64,000 bases of DNA from Prolixibacteraceae bacterium (GTDB lineage Bacteria > Bacteroidota > Bacteroidia > Bacteroidales > Prolixibacteraceae), in contig JAOARB010000020.1 of assembly GCA_025210775.1 (NCBI GenBank), positions 1-64,000 of the forward strand. Direction: 5' to 3'. The notes beneath the pieces were generated by a model. That model had not been told where the DNA came from. It searched no databases and saw nothing but the letters and a program-made list of their open reading frames with translations. The translations under genes were made by a program, and so were the position numbers. This document shows, piece by piece, positions 54,018 through 63,950 of this stretch; the stretch's first letter is position 1, and each line of letters starts with the position of its first letter.

Positions 54018-56474
54018 ATGAATATTTCGTATAGTTGGTTAAAGGATTATATAGACACAGATCTATCTCCTGCAGAGCTTTCGTCCATCCTAACCCAAAC
54101 AGGATTGGAAGTTGGAGGCATCGAAGAAGTTGAAACCATCAAAGGAGGATTGAAGGGATTGGTTATTGGTGAAGTAAAAACCTGTGAATCACATCCTGAC
54201 TCAGACCATTTATCAAAAACCACAGTAGATGTAGGAGAAGCTGAATTGCTTCCTATTGTTTGTGGTGCACCCAATGTTGCTGCAGGCCAAAAGGTGGTAG
54301 TAGCGGTAGTAGGAGCCATTCTATACGATGGAGACAAAGAGTTTAAGATCAAGAAGTCAAAAATCCGTGGTGAGGTATCGATGGGGATGATTTGTGCTGA
54401 AGACGAAATAGGTCTAGGTGAAAGTCATGACGGTATCATGGTACTTCCAGCAGATGCTCCAGTAGGACAAGCTGCTTCGGAATACTTCAAGGTAGAAAAC
54501 GAATATATCATCGAAATAGATTTAACTCCGAACCGTGTTGATGGATCATCACACATTGGAGTTGCAAGAGATCTTGCAGCATATCTAAAACAACAACAAG
54601 AAGTTACTTACCAAGTGCCTTCAGTAGAAGCATTTAAAGTAGACCAAGCTGAGGCGCCTGTTTCTATTGAGGTTCGTAACCAAGAAGCTTGCCCTATCTA
54701 TACAGGGGTAACACTTCGTGGAGTTAAGATTGAAAGCTCTCCAGAGTGGTTACAAAAGCGATTAATCTCTATTGGGCTTACTCCTATCAACAACGTAGTG
54801 GATATCACCAACTATGTGTTGTTTGAAACAGGACAGCCTCTACATGCTTTTGATTTGGCTAAAATCGAAGGAAATAAGATTATCGTAGACACCCTTGCAC
54901 AAGGAACTAAATTTACTACACTAGACGAGGTAGAAAGAGAGTTAGATGAGAAAGATCTAATGATTTGTAACGAAAAAGAAGCTATGTGTATGGCGGGTGT
55001 TTTCGGAGGTCTAGATTCAGGAGTAAAAGATACAACGACAGATCTATTTTTAGAGAGTGCTTACTTCAACCCTGTATATGTACGTAAAGCAGCAAGAAGA
55101 CATGCCCTAAATACAGATTCATCTTTCCGCTTCGAACGTGGAGTTGATCCAAATGGAAACGAGTATGCATTGAAACGTGCTGCTTTGATGATCCAAGAGA
55201 TTGCTGGTGGTGAAGTATGTGGAGAGATCCAAAAAGTGATTTCTAACGATGCTCCTACGGCTCCTTTCGAAGTAGCATTCAATCCAGATAACGCACGTCG
55301 TCTTATCGGTAAAGATATCGACAATGCAACTATCGAGAATATTCTTACAGCTCTAGAAGTAGAGATTAAGAAAAACGACGATCAAAACTGGGATCTTAAA
55401 GTACCTGCATATCGTGTAGATGTACAAAGAGAGGCAGATGTTATTGAAGATATTCTTAGAATCTACGGATACAATAATGTTCAACCAGGAAATGCCGTTA
55501 AATCGACAATTCAATATTCACATAAGCCAAACAAACACAAGCTTCAGAACATGGTTTCTGATGCATTGTCAGCGAATGGTTTTAATGAAATCTGGTGTAA
55601 CTCATTAGGAAAGACTTCAAACTACGAAGGACTAGAGTCTTATACAGAAAGCCATCTTGTGAAACTGTTTAATCCTCTTTCTCAAGATCTAAATGCCATG
55701 AGACAAACACTTCTTTTTGGTGGTTTAGAAACAATAGAGCGTAACACTAACTTTAGAAATGCGGATCTATCTCTTTATGAGTTTGGTAATGTATATACAT
55801 ACGACGAGACTATTGAGACTGAGAATCCTGTGAAAAGATACCACGAAGAGGAGCATCTTGGACTATGGATTGTAGGTAAAAAAGATAACGAAGGATGGCA
55901 AGGCGACCAAACAGAGTCTACTTTCTACACACTTAAGTCATATGTTCAGAACATCTTGGATAAACTAGGTATTTCTGAAGATAAGGTTCAAGTTAAAACT
56001 TGTACAGAAGACATCTATAGCGATGCTATTGCAATCTGTCAAGGACCGAAAGTATTGGCTACTTTGGGATATGTTGCTCCTGCCCTTCTTAAGAAAAACG
56101 GTGTAAAAACAACGGTATATTATGCAGATATCCATTGGACAACACTATTGACTACACTTAAGAAACAGAAGGTTCAATATACGCCACTTCCTAAATATCC
56201 AGAGGTAAGAAGAGATTTGGCTTTGATGGTAGACAAGAATGTTACTTTCGATCAGTTGAAAGCTATCGCTCTTAAAGGAGAGAAAAACCTTCTTCGTAAA
56301 GTAGACATCTTTGATGTTTATCAAGGAGAACACCTTCCTGAAGGTAAAAAATCATACGCTTTGAGCTTCATTCTTCGTGACGACAAAGGAACGTTGAAAG
56401 ACAAGCAGATTGATAAGATCATGAACAAAATGATTAAATCGTTTGAACATCAAGTAGGCGCTTCGCTTCGCTAG
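54018..56474 (+). CDS. pheT: Phenylalanyl-tRNA synthetase beta subunit
   Basis: An 818-residue beta subunit. The N-terminal MNISYSWLKDYIDTDLSP, the tRNA-binding EMAP-like domain (about 40-150), B3/B4 editing domain, B5 domain and C-terminal anticodon-binding FDX-ACB (about 725-818; PKYPEVRRDLALMVD) are in the expected order and length. The alpha subunit gene pheS is not adjacent, which is common in this phylum. It has its own promoter and terminator. Confidence 0.97.
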   Translation: MNISYSWLKDYIDTDLSPAELSSILTQTGLEVGGIEEVETIKGGLKGLVIGEVKTCESHPDSDHLSKTTVDVGEAELLPIVCGAPNVAAGQKVVVAVVGAILYDGDKEFKIKKSKIRGEVSMGMICAEDEIGLGESHDGIMVLPADAPVGQAASEYFKVENEYIIEIDLTPNRVDGSSHIGVARDLAAYLKQQQEVTYQVPSVEAFKVDQAEAPVSIEVRNQEACPIYTGVTLRGVKIESSPEWLQKRLISIGLTPINNVVDITNYVLFETGQPLHAFDLAKIEGNKIIVDTLAQGTKFTTLDEVERELDEKDLMICNEKEAMCMAGVFGGLDSGVKDTTTDLFLESAYFNPVYVRKAARRHALNTDSSFRFERGVDPNGNEYALKRAALMIQEIAGGEVCGEIQKVISNDAPTAPFEVAFNPDNARRLIGKDIDNATIENILTALEVEIKKNDDQNWDLKVPAYRVDVQREADVIEDILRIYGYNNVQPGNAVKSTIQYSHKPNKHKLQNMVSDALSANGFNEIWCNSLGKTSNYEGLESYTESHLVKLFNPLSQDLNAMRQTLLFGGLETIERNTNFRNADLSLYEFGNVYTYDETIETENPVKRYHEEEHLGLWIVGKKDNEGWQGDQTESTFYTLKSYVQNILDKLGISEDKVQVKTCTEDIYSDAIAICQGPKVLATLGYVAPALLKKNGVKTTVYYADIHWTTLLTTLKKQKVQYTPLPKYPEVRRDLALMVDKNVTFDQLKAIALKGEKNLLRKVDIFDVYQGEHLPEGKKSYALSFILRDDKGTLKDKQIDKIMNKMIKSFEHQVGASLR

Positions 56475-56502
56475 TGATAAAACGATATCATATATAACAT
56501 GC

Positions 56503-56538
56503 AGAAAGGTCAATCGTATTCGGTTGACCTTTCTTTTA
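56503..56538 (+). terminator. Terminator of pheT
   Basis: agaaaggtcaa / ttgacctttct, 11 bp with a 10-base loop and a short T run. Confidence 0.85.
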
Positions 56539-56581
56539 GGTTAAAAGAGAAGAAAATAGAAACATCCAAAGGGTTAAAACC

Positions 56582-57481
56582 ATGAGTGACAACAAGAAAG
56601 GGATATTATACGCATGCTTCACTGCATTGCTTTGGGGATTTTTAGCTATCATTCTAAAAATGGCCTCTAAATTCTTAGACTCACAAACCATCGTGTTTGC
56701 TCGATTCTCAATTGCATTCATCATCCTTTTAGCTACAGTTCTATACAAGGAGAGATACACCACACTACAGATCTTTAAGAAGCCTCCTCTGATGCTTTTT
56801 ATTGCAACGGTATGTTTGTCTCTAAACTATTTTGGATACATGCAAGGGATCCATTTAACATCTCCTGGGAATGCACAAATATTAATTCAATGGGGACCAA
56901 TCCTTTTAGCACTTTCTGGATTTATTGTATTTAAAGAGAAGCTAGGAAAATGGCAAGCCTTAGGTTTTGTGGTTGCACTAATTGGATTTACACTATTCTT
57001 TAGAGAGAAAATTCTTCTACTTATTGGTACTACAGGCCAATATATTGAGGGTAACCTATGGACCCTATTTGGAGGAACCATGTGGGCGGTATATGCTGTA
57101 TTACAGAAGAAACTGGTTACCAAATACAGTACGACCCAATTGAATCTATTTATCTATGGTGTCGCTGCATTGATTTTTCTTCCACAATCCACCCTATCCC
57201 ACTTGTCAGAGCTTAGCTTGCTGCAATGGGCTATTGTTATTTTCCTTGGACTGAACACACTACTAGCTTATGGTTCTTTGGCTGAAGCGTTAAAATACAC
57301 CAAAGCCAATACCGTTAGTATTATTATCACACTAAATCCACTGCTGACCTTCTTTTTGCTTGGATTAATGAGCTATATTGGGTTAGATTGGGTCGCTCCA
57401 GAACAACTAACGGTATTATCTATCGTCGGCGCACTAGGTGTACTTTCAGGAGCAATAATGATCATTAGTGGGAAAAAATAA
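56582..57481 (+). CDS. EamA-family drug/metabolite transporter
   Basis: A 299-residue membrane protein with ten predicted helices and two EamA repeats (GILYACFTALLWGFLAIILKM early, GNLWTLFGGTMWAVYAVLQKK in the second half, each cited in part). Such DMT proteins export amino acids, nucleosides or metabolites; no substrate can be assigned. It precedes the S24 regulator by 10 bases, so the two are probably co-transcribed. Confidence 0.88.
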   Translation: MSDNKKGILYACFTALLWGFLAIILKMASKFLDSQTIVFARFSIAFIILLATVLYKERYTTLQIFKKPPLMLFIATVCLSLNYFGYMQGIHLTSPGNAQILIQWGPILLALSGFIVFKEKLGKWQALGFVVALIGFTLFFREKILLLIGTTGQYIEGNLWTLFGGTMWAVYAVLQKKLVTKYSTTQLNLFIYGVAALIFLPQSTLSHLSELSLLQWAIVIFLGLNTLLAYGSLAEALKYTKANTVSIIITLNPLLTFFLLGLMSYIGLDWVAPEQLTVLSIVGALGVLSGAIMIISGKK

Positions 57482-57491
57482 GTAATATATT

Positions 57492-58181
57492 ATGAAATAT
57501 CTTTCATCTAACATTAAATATCTTAGATCCGAATACGCACTCTCTCAAAAGAGACTAGCCCAAAGAATCGAGATATCCCCTTCTTCTGTTGGCTCTTACG
57601 AGAACAACAAATCCATACCGTCTTTAAAGAATATTCAAAAGATTGCATCTACTTTTAATATAGATATCGATGCTCTACTAAATAAAGACCTCTCTTCTAA
57701 TAAGGTCGAAATCGCAAAAGAGGGAAAGAACATTCGTGTCCTTCCTATTGTAGTAGAAAACGACAATAAAGAGAAAGCTTCTATTGTTCCTGCCAAAGCA
57801 GCTGCGGGATATACAGAAGGATATGCGGAACCTCAGTTTATCTCTAATTTGGTCAACTTTGATCTTCCATTCCCTGAATTGCAAAAAGAACAGACTTATC
57901 GTGTGTTCCAAATTTCAGGAGATTCAATGTTACCTATAAAGGACCGATCATATATTATCACCAGCTACCTACAAAACTGGAATGAAGTGGTATATGGTAG
58001 ATGTTATGTCATCCTAACAAAAGAAGAAGGTATCGTATTTAAACGTATTGAAAAGAGTGAATCGGAGAATCGATTTAAGATGGTTTCAAACAATCCTATT
58101 TTTCATCCATACGAACTACATATGGGAGATATCAAAGAGATATGGATTGCTAAAGGAGTGATTGATTTTGATATTCAATAA
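57492..58181 (+). CDS. XRE-HTH / S24 LexA-CI-like repressor
   Basis: A 229-residue regulator with an XRE helix-turn-helix (about 6-62; LSQKRLAQRIEISPSSVGSYE) and a C-terminal S24 peptidase-like domain. The self-cleavage site is Ala105-Gly106 in AKAAAGYTEG; the catalytic Ser145 is in ISGDSMLP and Lys184 in VFKRIEK, so RecA-stimulated autocleavage is plausible. It is not a classic winged-helix LexA. It may control the DNA-damage response or the adjoining transporter; recA lies 4.7 kb away. Confidence 0.88.
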   Translation: MKYLSSNIKYLRSEYALSQKRLAQRIEISPSSVGSYENNKSIPSLKNIQKIASTFNIDIDALLNKDLSSNKVEIAKEGKNIRVLPIVVENDNKEKASIVPAKAAAGYTEGYAEPQFISNLVNFDLPFPELQKEQTYRVFQISGDSMLPIKDRSYIITSYLQNWNEVVYGRCYVILTKEEGIVFKRIEKSESENRFKMVSNNPIFHPYELHMGDIKEIWIAKGVIDFDIQ

Positions 58182-58257
58182 GTAAATATCTTTAACGATA
58201 GAACTAAAGCATCTCTCTATTCTAATCATTGCAATGCGTTAGATAAAATTATTAAGG

Positions 58258-58297
58258 CAAAAAAAGAGTGAATCGATCTTGATTCACTCTTTTTTGT
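58258..58297. terminator. Bidirectional terminator between the repressor and floA
   Basis: aaaaagagtgaatc / gattcactcttttt, a 14-bp stem with a 6-base loop, lies between convergent genes. Confidence 0.92.
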
Positions 58298-58317
58298 ATT
58301 ATATAGATAAAGTTCTA

Positions 58318-59310
58318 TTATTTTTCTTCTTCTGTATGACCGTGGTCTAGATCATCTCCAGAGATAGAACCTCTCATTTTAGTATCTGCTTGAATGTTTT
58401 GATATTTCATATAATCCATAACACCAAGGTTACCTGATTTAAATGCTTCTGCAATTGCCAATGGTACTTCCGCTTCTGCTTCAATTACTTTAGCACGTGC
58501 CTCTTGAGCTTTTGCAATCATCTCTTGCTCTAATGCAACAGCCATTGCTCTTCTCTCTTCAGCTTTCGCTTGGGCAATATTTTTATCAGCCTCTGCTTGG
58601 TCCATTTGAAGATATGCACCGATGTTTTTACCTATGTCGATATCTGCAATATCAATTGAAAGAATCTCAAAGGCAGTACCTGCATCTAATCCTTTCTCTA
58701 ATACTACACGAGAAATAGAATCTGGATTCTCTAACACCTCTTTGTGTGATGCAGAAGAACCAATAGAAGAAACGATACCCTCACCTACACGAGCAAGAAC
58801 AGTATCTTCTCCAGCACCCCCAACCAATTGGCGGATGTTAGCACGTACAGTTACACGAGCCTTACTGATCAACTGAATACCATCTTTGGCAACCGCAGTT
58901 ACTGGAGGAGTGTTAATCACTTTAGGGTTTACAGACATTTGAACCGCCTCAAATACATCACGTCCTGCTAGGTCGATTGCAGTAGCTTCTTGGAAAGGAA
59001 GTTCAATACCAGCTTTCGATGCTGATACCAAAGCATGTACAACTAGAGATACACGACCACCTGCCAAATAGTGAGCCTCAAGATCGTCTCTTTTAATTTT
59101 AGCCAAACCTGCTTTGTGTGCTTCAATCATTGATCTTACGATAACCCCAGGAGGTACTTTACGGAAACGCATAGCGAATAATTGGATCAATGATATGTTT
59201 ACTCCTGAAGCAAGAGCAGTAATCCATAATCCTACCGGTACAAGGTAGAAGAAGATTAGAATTACAACAATGATGATTGGCAATAGAACTGCCAATGGGA
59301 TAAAACTCAT
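58318..59310 (-). CDS. floA: Flotillin-like protein FloA
   Basis: A 330-residue SPFH-related protein of functional membrane microdomains. An N-terminal membrane hairpin (about 4-45), the [20 protein letters not shown] segment and a long Ala/Glu-rich coiled coil (about 230-290; [21 protein letters not shown], cited in part) match FloA/YqfA. It is downstream of a NfeD gene, its usual partner. Confidence 0.94.
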   Translation of the reverse strand: MSFIPLAVLLPIIIVVILIFFYLVPVGLWITALASGVNISLIQLFAMRFRKVPPGVIVRSMIEAHKAGLAKIKRDDLEAHYLAGGRVSLVVHALVSASKAGIELPFQEATAIDLAGRDVFEAVQMSVNPKVINTPPVTAVAKDGIQLISKARVTVRANIRQLVGGAGEDTVLARVGEGIVSSIGSSASHKEVLENPDSISRVVLEKGLDAGTAFEILSIDIADIDIGKNIGAYLQMDQAEADKNIAQAKAEERRAMAVALEQEMIAKAQEARAKVIEAEAEVPLAIAEAFKSGNLGVMDYMKYQNIQADTKMRGSISGDDLDHGHTEEEK

Positions 59311-59374
59311 AATATATAATTTTTAATTAGTGAACAGATTATTAAGTACTGTATATATAAAAATAATCTTTAAA

Positions 59375-59851
59375 TTAGGCTGTTACATCATCAGTAACAT
59401 AGACTTTATTGTTCTCAATTTTAACAACCTCTATTGTGTCTCCTTTTGAAATCACACCTTCTATAGAATAGGCTTCCATTCTTTGGTTATTGAATATAGC
59501 AAAACCTACAGGTGCCATACGAGATTCTGCAACTCCTTTATCTCCCACTGAAACTTGTATCTCTTCTAATGGATTCACTTTTCCTTCCACTACTGTATTT
59601 AGTTTGGGAAACAAATGACGATTCTTTTCTAGAATATATTTCACTAGGATTGGAACTCCAATAACATATATAAGAACAGTGGTTGTTACGCCCCATACTC
59701 CAAAAGAATCATATGCATAATAAAATGCAAATATGGAGATGATAATGGCAAAGATTCCCGAAATAGATAGACCTGGAAGAATACCTAATTCAACAATGAT
59801 TAGAATAGTAACAATGATAAAAAGCAAAGCCAAGATTGCAACTGATAGCAT
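59375..59851 (-). CDS. NfeD-like membrane protein
   Basis: A 158-residue protein with three N-terminal membrane helices (about 2-75) and a C-terminal OB-fold NfeD domain (about 95-158; GKVNPLEEIQVSVGDKGVAES, cited in part). Short NfeD proteins act with FloA in membrane domain organisation. It lies between the SPOR protein gene and floA with gaps of 58 and 64 bases. Confidence 0.9.
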   Translation of the reverse strand: MLSVAILALLFIIVTILIIVELGILPGLSISGIFAIIISIFAFYYAYDSFGVWGVTTTVLIYVIGVPILVKYILEKNRHLFPKLNTVVEGKVNPLEEIQVSVGDKGVAESRMAPVGFAIFNNQRMEAYSIEGVISKGDTIEVVKIENNKVYVTDDVTA

Positions 59852-59909
59852 AGTCGTAGTAATTAAGATTTCAATTATCTAAATTTAACAAAAAACAGTA
59901 AAAAACCTT

Positions 59910-61889
59910 CTACTTTAGCAACTTTTTCGCTTCATCGAAAGTAATTCGCTCTCCGTCCTTATTGAGTGCAACAGTGAACGCATCACCGAAACCACTTGTT
60001 CTCATAGCACCTTTAGCAACTCCTGCCTCTTTTAACGAAGTGAAATATCCTACAACATAGTAACGAGCACCATTTTTCATATAATAATGAATTGCATCAT
60101 TAGGCAAAGCACTATTTACTTTCTGTTTCACATCAGAAGCAATATCACCTTTGGTTGCAGCAAATTGTATTGCATAATATACTTCGGGTAGTTTACTGCT
60201 GGTTGTTTTCGCTACACTTGGTTTAGCTGTAGTTGTCGTTTTTACCACCTCTTTTGAAACAGTTGCTGTTGAAGCAGCAGTAGTGGCTACAGAAGAAGTC
60301 GTCCCTACATCAAAAGACAAATCATCTTCATCAAAACTCACTGTTGGAACATCTACGCTTGTTACTTTCGCAGTACTCTTAGGAGTAGCGACTGTTTTTG
60401 GTGTAGTAGCAGTAGTTTGTTTTACTCTATTGTTCACTGGCGTTGAACTCTTCTTAGGTGTGGCTTTAGGTGCAACAGGAGTATTATGCACTACAGGCTT
60501 ACTTGCTGTAGTTGTATGTTTCTTTTCTACACTCTTTTTAACTACCGGCGCCTTAGGTGCAGGATGACTCTCAGGTGTTACACTCTTGGCAACTTGCTTT
60601 TCAGTGTTAACGGCAGGTACACGCTCCTCTTTTGTTGTAACCTCAACGGTTTTATTCTCCGAAGAAGAAGCTACTTTCTCTACAGGAATCGTTGTCTTCT
60701 CCTTTACTTTAGTCTCTTCTTTAGCTACAGGAATATCTTTTTCTGCCACAGAAGGGGCAGGTAAAACAGTAGTAAGGGCTTTTTCTTTAGACGGTGTACT
60801 TTCTTCCTTCTCTTCAGGAATAGAAGTAACCTCCACTTCCTCTTCTTTCGCTGGTTCAAGATCTTTTTCAATCACCTCATCATCAAAGGCAACCGCATTA
60901 GGATCATATTTTGTAGCAAGAACAATCGCATACTCTTTCTGCTGATCCAAAGAATAATCTCTCCAGTAAGTCTGCTCTATCATCTTAGATTGAGCAAAAC
61001 GTTGCTGTTCTTGCTTTAAAAGAGGATAAACCTGATGTTCGAGCTTAATAATTTCATCTGTAAGAGATTTACGTTTGGTTTCTGCTTCAGATTTTGAATA
61101 AGAATCTGAATTCTCTTCGATACCATTAAACTCTTTACGAAGGTTATCAATTCTTTCAGAAAGGCCCATGCGCTTCATCTTCAAAGTCAATCCTTTCATA
61201 TAAAGCTGACGTGCAGAAGGAACTTTAAAATCATCCACACGACGATAAGTCAAAGTAGAATTAATATTAAAAGCAATATCATAACTTTCAAGATTGATTG
61301 TTTTAGAACTGCTATTACGATCCTCTACATTTGTAAATCCTTTTTCCTTTTTATCTTCTGCCTTAACTTTGGCAACCTGCTCCTTTTCTTTCTCTTCTTT
61401 AATTCTCTCAACACGACTACGTCCAACAGCTAAAGAGAATGGGTTAGATTTATTGTAAGCAAGTTCCTTATACTTCTTAACTTCTAGGCGTTTTTGATCT
61501 TTCTTCTTTGATTTCTCTTCAAAACGTGCATAGGCATCCAATGCTTTTTCATATTGCTCAAAAGCATGATAAGCCTGTCCTAGATAGAACATTGCATCCT
61601 CTGGTGTTTGATTACTTATCAGTGATCGGCGTAAAGAAGTGATGATATCTTGATCAAAACGACCAACCTTCACCTTTGTTACACCATAATAATAGTTCGT
61701 TAGGGGATCAGATGAATACAAATCGAGTAACTGAACAAACAATGGATAAGCATCCTGATAGTTCTCTTTTTTGAAAAACTCTATTGCTTCCTCTTTTGCG
61801 CCCTTGTTTTGTCCTTGCACATTACTTACGTAACATAATTGCAAAAATAAAGCGACAAAGAATATCAGTTTGAATTTCAGTTTTATCAT
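59910..61889 (-). CDS. TPR and SPOR-domain envelope protein
   Basis: A 659-residue exported protein. The signal peptide (about 1-26, ending VQGQ) is followed by TPR-like helices (about 28-150), a charged coiled coil (about 160-320), a long Lys/Thr/Pro/Val-rich, low-complexity linker (about 325-560) and a SPOR domain (about 572-645; YYAIQFAATKG ... YYVVGYFTSLKEA) that binds denuded peptidoglycan. The layout suggests a septal or wall-linked scaffold. Encoded upstream of nfeD-floA in the same direction. Confidence 0.85.
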   Translation of the reverse strand: MIKLKFKLIFFVALFLQLCYVSNVQGQNKGAKEEAIEFFKKENYQDAYPLFVQLLDLYSSDPLTNYYYGVTKVKVGRFDQDIITSLRRSLISNQTPEDAMFYLGQAYHAFEQYEKALDAYARFEEKSKKKDQKRLEVKKYKELAYNKSNPFSLAVGRSRVERIKEEKEKEQVAKVKAEDKKEKGFTNVEDRNSSSKTINLESYDIAFNINSTLTYRRVDDFKVPSARQLYMKGLTLKMKRMGLSERIDNLRKEFNGIEENSDSYSKSEAETKRKSLTDEIIKLEHQVYPLLKQEQQRFAQSKMIEQTYWRDYSLDQQKEYAIVLATKYDPNAVAFDDEVIEKDLEPAKEEEVEVTSIPEEKEESTPSKEKALTTVLPAPSVAEKDIPVAKEETKVKEKTTIPVEKVASSSENKTVEVTTKEERVPAVNTEKQVAKSVTPESHPAPKAPVVKKSVEKKHTTTASKPVVHNTPVAPKATPKKSSTPVNNRVKQTTATTPKTVATPKSTAKVTSVDVPTVSFDEDDLSFDVGTTSSVATTAASTATVSKEVVKTTTTAKPSVAKTTSSKLPEVYYAIQFAATKGDIASDVKQKVNSALPNDAIHYYMKNGARYYVVGYFTSLKEAGVAKGAMRTSGFGDAFTVALNKDGERITFDEAKKLLK

Positions 61890-62345
61890 ATACTGTTATA
61901 TTAATTAATAGTAGTCATTGGGAATCTAATGAATTTAGAACACCCAACGAACCAATCGTTTACGTTATTTTCGCTAAGTATTTTTATGCTAATATAACGG
62001 TAAAACAGCACTTACCCAAAAGTTATTACATCTAGCTTTAACATTTTATTGCATTTTACATATTAAAAGGCAATAACAGTGACAGACTCAAACCAAGAGA
62101 AACAATATTCGAATAGTTCATAATAAAATAATACAAATACCGAATGTTACTATTTACTTAACTTTAGCGAAAAAATGCTATCAAAATCGCGTACTCTCTT
62201 GTTTTTGGATAATAATTTCATACTTTGTCAATCATATTAATAACAATAACGTTAAACAAAAAACAATTTTAACCTGAGCAAATAATCAAATTGGAGAAAA
62301 CATTATCAAATAAAATCAGTTGATATTATAATCTATAGTGATTTC
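61890..62345. other. Gene-free divergent region, SPOR gene to bcp
   Basis: AT-rich and without a gene, tRNA or strong terminator. It should hold the promoters of both divergent units, but no TAnnTTTG match was convincing. Confidence 0.4.
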
Positions 62346-62386
62346 GCTTTATTTTCGTAAATTCGAAATAAGCGATTTTCGTAAAT
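62346..62386 (+). promoter_or_regulatory. Palindrome and repeated 12-mer upstream of bcp-recA
   Basis: cgctttattttcg and cgaaataagcg (62346-62374) form an imperfect inverted repeat. The 12-mer attttcgtaaat occurs at 62351-62362 and again at 62375-62386, and a third time upstream of trpB (37784-37795). It lies 25-65 bases before bcp. Operator or promoter core; role inferred. Confidence 0.45.
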
Positions 62387-62410
62387 AAAATCTTTTTTAA
62401 TTATAAAGCT

Positions 62411-62884
62411 ATGGCTACAATATCAGTTGGAGATGCTGCTCCTTTATTTGAAGGTGTAGATCAAAATAATCGTACAATTAATCTAGAGAATCTTCGTGGA
62501 AAGAAGGTAATTCTTTACTTTTATCCCAAAGATAATACACCTGGATGTACAGCTGAGGCATGCAATTTAAGTGACAACTATCAATTTTGGCAAAACAAAG
62601 GATACGAAGTGATCGGAGTAAGTCCTGATTCAGTTCAAAGTCATCAAAAATTTGTTACCAAACACCAGTTGCCATTCTCTTTAATTGCAGATACCGAAAA
62701 AGAGATCCTTGAAGCCTATGGTGCATGGGGATTAAAAAAGCTATACGGAAGAGAGTATATGGGAGTGATTCGTAAAACATTTGTGATTGATGAAGAAGGT
62801 ACCGTTTCGGCTATTTTCGAAAAGGTAAAAACCAAAGCCCACAGTCAACAAATATCGGATCAATTCGATCTTGGTTTAGAATAA
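62411..62884 (+). CDS. bcp: Thioredoxin-dependent peroxiredoxin (Bcp/PrxQ)
   Basis: A 157-residue atypical 2-Cys peroxiredoxin. Peroxidatic Cys46 and resolving Cys51 sit in the PrxQ pattern TPGCTAEACNL; VILYFYPKDNTPG precedes it and YMGVIRKTFVIDEEG follows. It reduces hydroperoxides using thioredoxin. It precedes recA by 40 bases and may share its message, which would couple peroxide defence to DNA repair. Confidence 0.94.
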   Translation: MATISVGDAAPLFEGVDQNNRTINLENLRGKKVILYFYPKDNTPGCTAEACNLSDNYQFWQNKGYEVIGVSPDSVQSHQKFVTKHQLPFSLIADTEKEILEAYGAWGLKKLYGREYMGVIRKTFVIDEEGTVSAIFEKVKTKAHSQQISDQFDLGLE

Positions 62885-62924
62885 TATACGATTAAAATAA
62901 TAAGTTACTCAGGAACATTTGATT

Positions 62925-63950
62925 ATGAGCGAAGATTTAGATAAAATAAAACAAGAGAAATTAAAAGCGCTTCAGCTTACCATGGATAAGATTGAGAAAT
63001 CTTACGGTAAAGGGTCTGTAATGAAGCTTGGAGATAGAGCAGAGGAGAACATTCCTGCTATTTCTACAGGTTCCCTAGGACTAGATGTAGCTCTAGGTAT
63101 TGGTGGTTTACCCAAAGGTCGTATCGTTGAGATCTACGGTCCAGAATCTTCAGGTAAAACAACATTAGCTATCCACGCTATTGCAGAAGCACAAAAGATG
63201 GGTGGTATTGCTGCAATCATTGATGCTGAGCATGCTTTTGATCCTTATTATGCAAGGAAATTAGGTGTAGATGTGGATAATCTATTGATTTCACAGCCAG
63301 ACAATGGTGAAGAAGCATTAGAGATCGCTGATAGTCTTATTCGTAGTGGGGCATTGGATATTGTAGTAATTGACTCGGTTGCTGCATTGACGCCTAAAGC
63401 AGAGATCGAAGGAGATATGGGTGATTCACGAATGGGACTTCAAGCACGATTGATGTCTCAGGCTTTACGTAAGCTAACAGCCAATATCAACAAAACGAAG
63501 ACTTGTTGTATTTTCATCAACCAGCTAAGAGAGAAAATTGGTGTGATGTTTGGTAATCCAGAAACCACCACTGGTGGTAACGCACTAAAATTCTACGCTT
63601 CGGTACGTATCGATATTCGTAGAAGTTCTCAGATTAAAGATGGCGAAGAGGTACTAGGTAACCACACCAAAGTTAAAGTGGTTAAAAACAAAGTAGCTCC
63701 ACCATTCCGTAAAGCTGAGTTTGACATCATGTACGGCAAAGGTATTTCTAAAACAGGGGAGATTATCGACCTTGGTGTAGAATATGGTATTATTAAGAAA
63801 AGTGGCTCTTGGTTTAGTTATGGTGAAACCAAACTAGGTCAAGGAAGAGAGTCAGTAAAATCATTAATCACTGATAACGTGGAGTTGGCAGAAGAATTGG
63901 AAACGAAGATCGTAGAAGCCATTCAAAACAAATCAGAAGATGATGCATAA
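62925..63950 (+). CDS. recA: Recombinase RecA
   Basis: A 341-residue recombinase. The P-loop GPESSGKT (72-79), DAEHAFDP, the MAW-equivalent and L1/L2 loops ([18 protein letters not shown] and [28 protein letters not shown], each cited in part) are canonical. The ATG at 62925 ([12 protein letters not shown]) is preferred to the TTG two codons upstream. The acidic C-terminus is short, as in many Bacteroidota. The gene is complete in the window. Confidence 0.97.
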   Translation: MSEDLDKIKQEKLKALQLTMDKIEKSYGKGSVMKLGDRAEENIPAISTGSLGLDVALGIGGLPKGRIVEIYGPESSGKTTLAIHAIAEAQKMGGIAAIIDAEHAFDPYYARKLGVDVDNLLISQPDNGEEALEIADSLIRSGALDIVVIDSVAALTPKAEIEGDMGDSRMGLQARLMSQALRKLTANINKTKTCCIFINQLREKIGVMFGNPETTTGGNALKFYASVRIDIRRSSQIKDGEEVLGNHTKVKVVKNKVAPPFRKAEFDIMYGKGISKTGEIIDLGVEYGIIKKSGSWFSYGETKLGQGRESVKSLITDNVELAEELETKIVEAIQNKSEDDA

